DNA of 64,000 nt, taken from assembly GCF_033115175.1 (NCBI RefSeq), contig NC_084827.1, positions 181,580,388 through 181,644,387 on the forward strand, given 5' to 3'. The notes under the pieces were generated by a model that was not told the origin of the DNA, ran no database searches, and was given only the letters and a program-made list of their open reading frames with translations. Of this stretch, positions 22,601 to 34,600 are shown piece after piece. The DNA is from Lepus europaeus. Its lineage: Eukaryota > Chordata > Mammalia > Lagomorpha > Leporidae. The translations under genes were made by a program, and so were the position numbers. Position 1 is the stretch's first letter; the number at the start of each line of letters is the position of its first letter.

Positions 22601-25600
22601 GCTCCATTTCCACTGAGACCCCCCACGACACATGGGGCTCCTCTCCTGAGTCCCCTCCACCCATAAAGCCAGCTCTTCCTCAGCTCACTGCTGCCTCAGG
22701 GCCTTTGCATGTCCGCCCAGCTCCCAGGCGTCCTCCACAAAGCCAGCGCCTGACTCTGCCTGGGCGGCTGTCTCTGTCCACCCCGCAGTGTAGTCCCAGG
22801 AGCTCTGTGAGGACAGGGGCCTTGTCCACCTGCTGCACTCCCAGTGCCGGGCCCACAGTCGGGCTCAGGAGGTGTTCACTGGATGGATGAGCCAACGCAG
22901 GAAGAGCAAAGCTTGCCCCGGCCCCAGGATGCTGTCCGGCGGGGCTGCCGGCCTCCCTGGCAGCACCTGCAGCCCCCCAGCACCCCACCTGTGCAGGCCC
23001 TGCCCCCACTCAGTCCTCCAGTGCCTGGTCCCCTTGCTGCCATCACTGGCCCCGTGGACAGACTCGAGCTACGGGCTGTGCAGGGGACACAGCAGCAGCC
23101 CTGGGGGTCGAGGTGCTGGCAGGGAGCAGGGGCCTCCGCCGAGGCTTGAGTGACCTGTCCTGGGGAGAGGGGTCGGGGCCAGAAAAGGGCAGGGCTGCCT
23201 GGGGAGGACCTCACGCCCAGGCCGCCATCCTGGCCCTCGCAAGCACGTTAGCGTATGGGGTCAGTCATTAATGCTCGCGACACTCACCATGCCCACGGCC
23301 TGCCCCGTGTGGGGAGATGCCACGGCCACACACCCATCCACCCCTCCATCAGGGAGGCAGGATCGATCCAGCAGCGCCCGTATCTCCTTGGCAGAGCTCG
23401 GCCAATGGCTGTCACCGCACGTGAGCCAGAGAGTTGGCCTGTAGAAGGCCGGGTGTGGGTGTTGGTTCCGACACCCCGAGAAGCCGGGTGCTGCGGGGTA
23501 GGACCTGAGGGCTGACGGGAGTTGGGGGCTGGCCTGGCACTTGTTGGGGTCCCCAGCTCCTGGCCCACAGCCCTTCTCCCACAAAACGCCCTTGCTGGAG
23601 CCCAGTTCAGGGCCCCCAGCTGCCCTACTGTCCTCAGGAGCCAGGGGCGGCGTTTGTCCGTGGGACATGACCCTGGGTTTGAGACCGGGGACCATGGGGT
23701 CTCCAAATCATTGCTGCTCGTGTCACCCGTGCTGGCCATGGGTGACACGCTGCCCTGGGGCTAGAGGGGCATGCCCAGGGGACATGTGAGCCGGCCCTGC
23801 CCTGCCCGAAGGCCACGCTCACCTCCGCACTGGGCTCCCCTCCCTCTGGCCCCACCTCCCCGGAGCCAGCACCCTGTGTCCAGCCTCTGGCACCTGCTTC
23901 CCCAGGTCACGTTCACCGACGTCGGGCTGATGGCACGGGACAACGAGGGGGCCACGGCCCTGCACTTCGCGGCTCGCGGCGGCCACACGCCCATCCTGGA
24001 CCGGCTCCTGCTGATGGGCGCCCCCATCCTGAGAGACTCCTGGGGCGGGACCCCCCTCCACGACGCTGCAGAGAACGGGCACATGGAGGTAGGGCAGGCA
24101 CCTGTCAACGCGCCTTCAGACCCCCACAGCAGCCCCGGGCCCGGCGGCTGCCGCTCCCCTTTGACACATGGTACGCCGGGGCTCAGAGGCACTGAGCCCT
24201 GTGCCCAAGGCCAAGTGGCAGGATCCAAACTCCACGCTCCCCCCGTGCAGAGTCCCCTCCCTCTGCTGCCTGCTTGGGGCCCGGGCTTGTGGCACCTGGG
24301 CTGCGGGCTCAGCCTTGCGCGGCTGGGGTACAATGTCAGCCCCTCTGCTCCCATCCACACCAGTCTGGGAGCTCCCCTGGCGCAGTCTCAAGGAGAGAGC
24401 ACCCAGGGACCTAGCACGGGCAGGACGCTCACAGCCGGCCCCCACCCGACTCCAAGGCCTCCCCCCACCTTGTGACTGGAGGGGCCAAGGGTGTCCCATG
24501 CCCGGGGCAGACGTCTGGGAGCAGCTCCCAGCCACAACCCGAGGTATCCCGGGCAGGTGGGCGTGTCTCAGTGGTCGGAGCTGGAAGGACCATGCACAGA
24601 GCAGGTGATGGGGGCTGGGATCCCAGCCACAGTAGCGCCGGGGTGGGGGTGGTCTTTCCCTGACTGCCCACCCTCAGGCTGAGCCGCCCTCACCCCTCAG
24701 CCCTGCACAGCTCACAGCCCCAGCTCGGCCCCTCCAGCTCTGTCCCCTGCCCCTGTCCTGCGAAGTGACAAAGAGTCTGGGAGTAGATGCCCAGGGCGGG
24801 AAGAGCGGCCCCACGGGCAGCTGGCGGCAGGAAGGGCTCTGAGCCCAGTGCTCTGTGGCTCCAGGCAGCCTCTTGGGGGACCCAGCTGGGCCTCCTGAGT
24901 GGGGGCGGGGGCAGGGTTCTCACACGTGTTCATTGAAGCAGCAAGATCTGTTTTCAAGTGAAATGTTCTGTAGGAGCCGAGCGTTTCATAGAAAAGCCGA
25001 GTGCTCTGGCTCGCCCCTCCCTCGTGGGAAGATAAACCCACGGCGCCTCCGAGCCAGGGCTTCTTCCTCTTAAATGCTCCGTGGAACCCGGAAGCTGCCC
25101 CGGGAGGGAGCAGGGAGCCACGTTCTCGTGCCCCGAGCGTGAGGGACTTGGGGAGGTGATGGGATGCGGGTTTGGAAGGTGAGTTCATTTGGGTGCAGAA
25201 AACCGTGGAACCCACGCCGAGCTGTGGCTGTGCAGCCCCGAGCCTCAGCCTGGGACCCCGCGTCCCTACCAGAGCGCCCGTTCCGGCCCGGGCCCACGCT
25301 GCTGACCCAGCTCCCTGCTGCTGCCCCTGGGAAGCAGCAGGTGGTGGCTCCGTGCTTGGCCTCTGCCGACCGCCCGGACGGAGCTCCCGACTCCTGGCTT
25401 TGGCTCGGCCCAGCGCTGGTTTTTGCAGGCGTTTGGGGAATGAACCAGCAGGTGGAAAATCCACCCCCCCACCCCCACCCCGCCGTCACTCTGCCTTTCA
25501 AAAAGGTGAGATAACATTACTTTTTATTTAAAGAAAAAAAGGAACCGTTTTCAGTGGTTTGGGGCTTGTAGAGAAGTTGAGAAGTTCCCAGTGGCCCACA

Positions 25601-28600
25601 CCCATCCCTCCTCTCCTTAATGGCTCAGGGAATTGTGCGGGTACTGATCCACAGCTGATAGTGTTACCAGCTGAGGCCACTTGTTCAGAGGCCCTTCACC
25701 ACCACCCCTCTCTGTCCCAGAGCCCACACGGCATTCAGCTGCCACGCCTCCTTGGACTCCTCTTGGCTGGGACAGGTCCTCCCCCATTTTAGAAACAAGG
25801 GGGAGCACTTGGCATCTCATGTCAGGGTGCCGGGTTCAGCCCCGACTCCACCTCCCACGTCGGGGTGCCGGGTTCAGCCCCGGCTCCACCTCCCACGTCG
25901 GGGTGCCGGGTTCAGCCCCGGCTCCACCTCCCACGTCGGGGTGCCGGGTTCAGCCCCGGCTCCACCTCCCACGTCGGGGTGCTGGGTTCAGCCCTGACAC
26001 CACCTCCATTCCAGCTCCCTGCTAACATACGCCCTGAGAGGCAGCAGGGGTGGCTCCAGTGTCTGGGTCCCTGCCACCCACGTGGGAGAAGCAGGTTGAG
26101 TCCGCCGCTCCTGGCCTCAGCCTCACCCAGCCTGGCCAGTGCAGGCATCTGGGAGTGAGCCAGCAGACAGGAGACCTCTGGATGTCTCTGCCTCTCAGAT
26201 AGATAAACGTTTAAAACAAGAATGGCTCGGTGCCTAGCAGCCCCAGAGGGGCTCAGTGTGTTTTATATTTCGCTGTATCAGTCTTTGTCTTGGAGTGGTA
26301 TGAATTACATTGATTTTGGCTTTTACAATTTTTGGTTATACTAAAAGGTCCCCTACGTTTGCTGCTGTCACTGTTCTCTGCGTGCAGTTTTGGGGGTGCC
26401 GGGTGCGGTCATGCCGCAGCTGATCCCCAGAACCTGCCCTCCTCACAGAGCTGGAGTTCTGTCCCCACCACGCACCCGACCCTCCCAGCCGCACTGCTTC
26501 CCGTCCACCTCCTGCTCCCTCGCGGGAGTGGGGTCCGCAGTCCCCGACCTCATGACGCTTCTGTCACTCAGGCTGGCGCTCCTCCCTGTGGAGACCAGGC
26601 GTCCCAACTGCGTCCCCTGAGCATTCGGGGGTGTTCGGGTGCTCCCCCCCAGCGGCAGGTGGCAGCTTGACCCCTACGGCTCGTGCTGGCCCCGCTGAAC
26701 CCAGTAGAATCGCTACATTCACCCCATTACTTCTTACCTGGTAAGCCGCCTGGCACTCCGGGGGTAAATCCCACTTGGTCGCGGCGTAGTTAGCGCTCCT
26801 TCTGTGTAGCTCAACTTAACTTGCTAATGTTTTGTTGAGGATTTTGGTCTATTTATTCTTTTTTTTTTTTTAAAGATTTATTTATTTATTTGAAAGGCAG
26901 AGTTACAGAGAATCAGAGGCAGAGAGAGAGACAGAGAGAGAGGTCTTCCATCTGCTGGTTCACACCCCAGGTGGCCGCAATAGCCGGAGCTGTGCTGATC
27001 CAAAGCCAGGAGCCAGGAGCTTCTTCCAGGTCTCCCATGTGGGTGCAGGAGCCCAAGGACTTGGGCCATCTTCTACTGCTTTCCCAGGCCACAGCAGAGA
27101 GCTGGATGGAAGAGGAGCAACCGGGACGAGAACCGGCGCCTATATGGGATGCCGGCACTGCAGGCGGCGTCTTTACCCGTTACGCCACAGCACTGGTCCT
27201 GGTCTATTATTCTTAAGTAAACTTGGCCTATAATGTCCCTTTCTTATTCCATCCTGGTTGGATTTTGGTTTTTAGGTTATGCCATGAATTAGGATTAAAA
27301 TTTGGGAAATTTGGGTCATACAGAGTTGCTTGTTTTTTAAAGTTTTTTAAAAAATTCATTTGAAAGGCAGAGCAAGAGGGAGTGACGGAGGGAGGGAAAG
27401 AGAGCTGCGGAAGCCTCAGGGAGCTGCCTGGGCCTGGGGCAGAGTGAGGACCCCACAGTCCATGCCTCCTCGCCTCCAGGCCAGGGCCTGGGTGGGGAGA
27501 GGAGGGCCTGGAGTCCTGGGCGTGGTCGGGGGCGGGGCTCCCCAGCCCAGGGCTGCACTGAGGGACACACAGCTCTGAGAGTGGCTGTGAGAATGGCAGC
27601 CGCTCGCACTGAAAGCCTCGGTGGTGAGGGTGGACGGGCGCTGGGCCCTCACGGGAGAGCCAGCCTCTGGGCGGGAGCAGGTGGGGCAGGCAGGACCCTG
27701 CGCAGCGTGGCTGTGGGTGTGGCTGTGCAGCCCCGAGCCTCAGCCTGTCTCCCACGGTGTCTCCTCCCACAGTGCTGCCAGACCCTGGTCTCCCACCGCG
27801 TGGACCCCTCCCTGCGGGATGAGGACGGCTACACAGCGGCGGACCTGGCCGAGTACCACGGACACCGCGAGTGTGCCCAGTTCCTGCGGGAGATGGCCCG
27901 GCCGGTAAGGGTCCCATCTGTCCCGGAGGGCGGGAGGAAGGCCTGGGCCCACACCGAGCCCCACGTGACGCCACGAACAGGGGCCGGGGCAGGATAGAGG
28001 GAGCCAGCGCCACCAGCTGCCGGCAGGCGCTGAGGCCAGGCTGTGGTGGAGTCTATGGCAGGGGTTGTGGGGGCTGTGACAGGGTCACGATGGGGCCGTG
28101 ACAGGGCCGTGACAGAGGCTGTGGCCAGGCTATGCCAGGGTCTGGCTGTGGCTGGAACTTGACCAGGTCACGCCCATCACTGGGCCCCAGAAACCACAGC
28201 TCCAGGGCCCAGGCCCCAGCCGAGGTGGCCTCAGCAGCGGGCAGCCTGGTGCAGTGGGGGTGGGGTGGGGTGGGGCAGCTCATCACGTGACTCCCGGACT
28301 CGCGCTTCCTCGCGCCCACCCACCACCCCCATCCGTAAGGACGCGATCTCTCCTGCCTGTGCCAGCCCTGCGCACGACCGGGCTCCTCGCGTGCTTGGTG
28401 AAGGGTTGGCAGAGCAGAGCACGGGCGGAGGGCCGGGCGCCTGGTGGTGGGCGGAGCAGGCGATGGCCAGGACCGGGTGGCTGGTGGTGTGGTGGAGGCC
28501 GTGCCCTCGCTGTCCGAGCCCTGGGGCACCACCGGGATGTCCGTCCCCACTTGCCACAGCGCTGGCCACACTCCTTTCAAGAAGGAGCCCTGGGGTCGCT

Positions 28601-31600
28601 GCCTGCCCCACTGCTGGGCCCGGCCTCAGCTGAGGGCACCCTGGCCTCCAGCCCTGGCTGTCCCCGAGGGGCTGCTGCACCCCCTCTTCCCTTGAGGGCC
28701 GCCAGCTGAAACCCACACCAGGCCTGCTGCGGTTTGGGGCGGCACGGGGGGCCCTGGGCCGTGCTGGCGCAGGAGCCTCAGAAGCGAGCCTCTCACCGGA
28801 GCAGGAACCCAGGCCCCACCGGCCACTGCGCAGGGGAAGGCCGCCCCGCCGTGGGCTCGAGAAGTTGGTGGCACTCGGCCGGCTTTCGGTGCAGACCACA
28901 GGCTCACAACCACGAGCTTGCGAAGGGCCCAGCGCCCTGCCCTCACGCTGGCCTCCTGGGTCTGCTGTGGGGCCTTTTCTGGGTGCCTGTTTGTCCCCCT
29001 GCCCGGGGATGGCAGCTCAGACTAGGAGGTGGGCAGCCAGCCAGTCTGCCAGCGGCCTCACCCAACCAGCACCTGCTACCAGACCCCTGGCCCTGTCCCG
29101 CCTGTGGCCGAGGCTTTGTGTCCAGGTGGGGTCACAGTCACCCACTCAGACCTCGGCATGTCGGCAGCCGACAGCTGGGTCCCTGGGCACCTGGGGTCTC
29201 TCCATCCTGGCTTTCATGGGGTCAGGGCCACCTCCCCTGAGGTGGGGACAAGTCACGTCGGGTGTGCCCTCCTCTCCCACCGCAGCCCCTTCCTGCCCGC
29301 ATTGGGGTGCCCCTTCAGCTCCTGCCACCGGACCCTCAGCCTTGGGGCTCACTGGAGCCTCTAGGCACGCAGGTCAACACCTGCAGCCACATTTGCCTCT
29401 CCCTCAGCAAGTGCGAGTGACGGCAGGGGTGCCAGCCTCCCCTACTGCCCGGGCTGTCCCCACAGGCCACCTGCCTCGGGTTCGGCCGCCTCTGCTCAGC
29501 GAGGGGGCAGGCCGGCAGCTGCGGGCCGGGCAGGTAGGTGAGCCGCCTGATGCAGTATTGATGGAAACGTGATACGCAGAGGTCGCCGGCGCTGGCCTCT
29601 ACTCACGTCGGCCTTGGAATCCGTCATTGTCCGCTGACACCCAGCCCGGGTCTGTGCCCCCTCCTCGAGGACGCGTAGGTGTCGGGAGAGGCGGCTGGGG
29701 GACTGAGGCTGGACCATCGGCGCCTGCGGGATTGCCCTCCACGTATCTGTCTCGTGGCCCAGCTGGGAGCCAGCACTTGGGGCTCAGCAAAGCCAGGCCT
29801 CGCTCTGCCGGGGAGGGGCTGGGCCTCACTGACCTGGGCTGCTGGGCTGCCAGGCACCAGGCACTGGGCTGCAGCTGTGCCACCGTGTAGTCCCCACACG
29901 TGAACGTCGAGTCCCCAGCACCTCCCAGGCCCCGGGCCGACCTGCTCATCCCCACCCTCACCTCTGAGCCCGTGCCCACCGGGGTCAGAGCTGGCTCTGC
30001 CCCAGCACATGCCTCTCAGCCTCGGTCTTCTTGTCTGTAGAGTGGGGCTGCAGAACTTTTGCTTTGAGAGTGAGCGAGGTGCCTGCCCCGGCTGGGCCCT
30101 CGGACCCCCTCATTTTACAGACGGGGAAACGGAGGCCTGAGAGAGCCAAGGACTCCCTGGGCAGCGTGGAGCCGGGCTGCTGGGCCAGTCACGGAATCTC
30201 AGCCGCGCGCTGGGTGTCCGGCTCTCGTCTCTGGGTCATGATTTTCTCGGCCGGGTGCATTACAGCCCTGTAGCCCGGCTGCCCACGGCTGCCCTCCATG
30301 TATAATGCATGGGACCGGCAGTGCTGCTCAGATCTCCCCAGGAGCACAGGGGCAGCGGCCACCCTCAGGGCCCTGTCCATGCCGGGCTTGGGGCAGCGCG
30401 CGGGCAGCTGGTAGGACGCAGGGACGAGACCCTGGCACCTGCTGCTCCCGACCACGTGGACGCGCCTCATGTGGGGGTTGGGAAACAGCGTAGCCGACTC
30501 TGCTCCCTGTCACTCAGAGGCCCTCACAGAGCCAGGGCTGACGACAGGGGCGAGGGCGTCCCGCCTCGGCCAGGCCCGGTGAGCGCGCAATCCCTCGTTT
30601 TCCCGGCCACTCGCTGGCGAGGCCCCAGGGACTCAGCGGGGCAGCCTGCAGGTGCTCCAGGGAGCCCCCCCCCAACCTCCTGCCTCTCCCCGGGGCCACA
30701 GGAGAGGGGTGGCCCCACATCCCACTTGGGGAGGGTGGAGGGCCCACCAGGCCCCCAGCTGTGTCCTGAGGGTGAGGGGCTGCCCCGTGGCCTCGTGTCC
30801 AGCTTCTCCAGCCGTGCCCATCTGTTCTGGGGTTCAGCTCCATCCTGCTCCTCGGCCAGCCTGCCCGCTGCTGGCCTGGGGGGCACGGCAGGGAGCACGC
30901 GTCCTGTGCCCATCGTGGGCACCGTCCTGCCGGGCGGCTCCCTGCACAGAGCCCTGAGAATGGCCGTGAAGGCCGCCAGGGCTTGTTGTCCTGGGACGGA
31001 GGGGAGAGACTGGCAGGCACATCCACGCACGGAGCCCACGGAGCCATGGGCTGCGGCCTCTCGGTGTCTGACTCCAGCCCTGCGGCAGCCCAGCTGGGGG
31101 CCTCGGGGGGCCCTCGCTTTCTCTGGGCCTTGGTCTGCCCAGCTGCGCCCAGGGAGCTGGGGTGGGGTGGGGTGGGGAGGGGGTTCCTCCGGGTGTTCTT
31201 TCTTCCCATGAGGCCCAGGGATCTCGGCGTCTCCCCACCCAGGGCCCACTCCCCTGGCCCTAGCCCTACCCCATGGAGACTTAAGGCAGGTGGTAAGGGA
31301 ATCCACAGCTGCCCAGCCCGCCTGGCCACCTGACACTGGGGCCTTTAAATATTCATGTGGTACCTCCTGCTGGGGGCGGCCCCCTCGACAGCCCCCGCCC
31401 GCCCTCCCAGCTCCCGAGCTCTGAGCCCCGCACTGGCTCCCAACCTGCGCGTGCCAGGGCTGCTGGGCTGTCGGCGCAGATTCCAGGAGTGAGGTGTGTG
31501 GGGCGGCAGACGGTTTCAGGCTGTGCTCCCCAACCTGTACCCCGGTGGGCAGAGGATCCCGGCCAGCATCCGGCGGAGGGGCTGTATGTGCTCCGTGCTG

Positions 31601-34600
31601 GGAGGTGGGAGAGGGAGGCCGGGGAGGCCCAGGGCTCACCCCGGCGGGAGACTGGTCCGGGCTCCGGCTCAGCAAGGGTTGAGCAGCAGAGTGCTAGGCT
31701 GAGCCGCAGCGTGGGTCCTGGCCACACACGCAGAGTCCAGCTGGGGCCCTGCAGCCCTCGGGGGGCCCATGAGCATCCGTGGGAGATGCCGGCGGCCTCT
31801 TCCGGCTCTGCTGCCCTGGTGGGCAGGTGGGTGTGCCTGAGGGGACACGGCAGCCTGTGGCTGTGCTGCGAGACACGGGTGTCGGGGGCACGGCCAGGAG
31901 CCCAAGTGTGCACCCAAGACAGGGCCAAACCAGCCTCCGAGTCTCGGGTCAGAACCAGCTCAGAACCAGGTGGAGGCGGGCAGGCGCCTGCTCACCTCGG
32001 TTGGCTCCACGGCCTGGCCCAGACAAGAGCTGCAGACCCCCTGGGTCAGACCCCGGTGTGCAGGCTGAGCAGGGCTCAAGTGAAGGGCTCTCTGTGGCTG
32101 TCCAGCGGTCAGGGTCTGAGGACAGGGCAGGTGGCCCCGGCCAGGCGTGGAGGGCAGAGGCAGGGCGTGGTGCCTCTTGGTGGTCCCTACTTCTAGGTGA
32201 CAGTCCTGGACAGTGAGTGGCAGGTGCCGCCCACACGGCTCTCACAGATGGGCTGAGAAGGCCTCCGGGTGTGCCGAGGCTGCTTTCTGTGTCCTGGCTG
32301 CACCGCTGTCCTCCCGGGGGGGCGAGGGGGGCAGAGAGCCCTGACAGCCCCCTGCCAGGAGGTGGCTGGGTCTCAGGCCAGGAGCAGGCTCCGCTGGGCA
32401 CCCAGGGACCCCTCCCAGCCCACCCCCCTCCTCCCCGCTCTCCCCGAACCACCCCAGGACGAGGTCAGCACGAGTCGGACGGTGGGGGACACACGTGTGG
32501 GTGCACATGCACGTGTCCTCATAGGGCCACAGAGAGGAGCACAAGCCAGACCTGGCCGCGGGAGGGGTCTCCTGCTGGAGGTGGTGGGTCTGCCCTCAAA
32601 CAGGTGCTCCAGACATGCGGGGAGCCGAGGGGACCGCGGGGCTGGGCTACCCTCGCCAGTCCCCCAGCCCTGCCTGAGCCACACAGCTCCCTGGCTCGCC
32701 CGCCTGCCTCACCCCTGTCTGGCAGAGCTGGACGGAGCCCTCCTGCTGACCAGGCCGCCCACCCCCAGCAGGTGCCCCTGCTCATGGCGCCCCCGCCCCC
32801 GCCATTCCCACCACCTCCGCTGTCCGCTGCCAGGCACTCCCTGGAGGAGGAAGGAAGAGGGAGCTCAGGTGTCAGGAGCCCCAGCCGTGAGTCCATGGGG
32901 CCTGCTGCACCTGCGGGGCCCTTGTGGGAGTGTCCATGTGGGGCTGTGTATATATGAATGTGTATCTGTTTCTGCAGGGCTATGTGTGCACATGTGTGGC
33001 CATGTGATATTGTGTGCATGTGTGTGTGTCTTTGTGTTTCTGGCTCAGGGTTGGGGCACGGGTGTGTGTGTGTCTTGTGTGCAGGGGCACGGGAGGCAGT
33101 GAGGAGGTGACCGTGTGGGGTTGCCTGGGCTGCCCCTGCCCTCCCAGCTCCTTCCAGTCTGCAGGGGGCCAAGGAGGGTCTGTGGGGTGGATGAAGGGGC
33201 CTGGCGTGGACTCATGATGTCCCCCAGGAGGAAGGCCCAGGATGACAGGCTGGGCAGGGCTGGTTGGGTCTTGGGCTACAAGCCCTGCACACTGGCAGGA
33301 GGGCTGCTTCCATGCCAGAGGCCTCCAGCCCTGTGACCTCGGCCTCAGTGGAAGCCCCACAACTCCATCCCCCTTCCTCTCTGCAGCTGCCTCTCTCAGC
33401 CCAACCTGGCCGGCCCAGCCCCCACTGAGGGAGCAGACAACCTGCGAAGCCCTGCCGAGGGTCACCACCAGTGCCCCGGCCACCTCCACGGTGCGTCCCC
33501 GCCTCCACCACGTCCAGCCAGCCCGTCCCGTGTCGTGTCCTTGGACGTGGCCCCAGGCCCGCAGCCTGGATAGTGCCGCTGGCCCCTGCTGGCGCCCAGA
33601 GTTCTGAGGGGCGGGAAAGTGGGGCGGCCACAGCTGTCGCCCACCACAGGAAACGCAGGTCCTCGTCCATCATCCCAGAGTCTGGCTGCCCAGACCACCC
33701 CCGGACCGGAGACGGCCGTGCCCCCTGGAAGCCATTGTGACCGCAAAGAAGCAGCCACTGCAGGAGGGGTCCACTGCCCCTGCTCCCCGACTCCCTGGGC
33801 CACACCCCCACCCCCACCCGGTGGGTCTGCCCTCCCCTCGGGGCCCCTGTGACCTGACCCCTTTCTGCACAGGGGCCAGAGATGGCAGCAAGGGACGTCC
33901 CCGAAGGCCTGGCCGGGCTGCAGCTAGACGAGCTGCCCTCTGGCGACCTCGACGGATTGGTGCCCACGCAGGACGAGCACGGCCAGCCCATCCCCGAGTG
34001 GAAGCGGCAGGTGATGGTGCGGAAGCTGCAGGCACGCCTGGGCGCCGACCCGGAGCCCCAGGCCCAGGTGGGGCCTGCAGAGAGGGGCAGCATGAGGCTG
34101 GGGGCAGGGCAGGCGGCAGAGACCGTGTCCCAGCAGGTGGAAGTGGGGGGGTGCCCAGCCCAGACCTGTACCCCAAGCGCACGCTCCCTGCCCCTCTAGG
34201 GCTCAGCTCTGTCTTGTGCCACACGAGGAGGCTAGATGTGGTCCGGGGTCCTGAGCTTCAGGGGCCAGGGTCCCAGTCCCACTGTCCTCCCACCTATGGA
34301 GTTCACATAGCTGCCCACCAGGACCAGGTGCTGTTCTCGCCTGGCACTCTGCAGCAGGAAGACAGGTGGCAGGTGCACCCAGGTGTGTGCGGGAGGGCTG
34401 GTGCCCTCTGTGCCCGAGACCCTGAGCTGGAGGCAGAAGAAATGAGGGAGGGGCTCAGGCCAGCGGGTGTCCCGAGGTGGGGGTGAGCTGGTGTCCCAGG
34501 TGGGGGTGAGCTGGTGGCTTAGGTGGGCTGAGCTGGTGTCCCGAGGTGGGGGTGAGCTGGTGGCTTAGGTGGGCTGAGCTGGTGTCCCGAGGTGGGGGTG

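Larger units (their letters stand above)
27905..32771 (+). other. ESPNL: ESPNL intron 5
   Basis: 4.9 kb of GC-rich DNA. Apart from two MIR fragments (30010-30190) and short GT-rich stretches I recognise nothing. Long reverse frames (for example 30524-31675) look like base-composition effects: they lack conserved motifs and cross no coherent splice structure. Confidence 0.5.

Noticed and set aside
30524-31675. 383-codon reverse frame in ESPNL intron 5
   Set aside because: GC-rich composition keeps the frame open. The translation is low-complexity proline, glycine and arginine with no recognisable motif.
33882-34199. Separate short protein starting at ATG 33882
   Set aside because: The frame is ESPNL exon 8 in phase with its neighbours; the ATG is an internal methionine or the exon's fourth codon.
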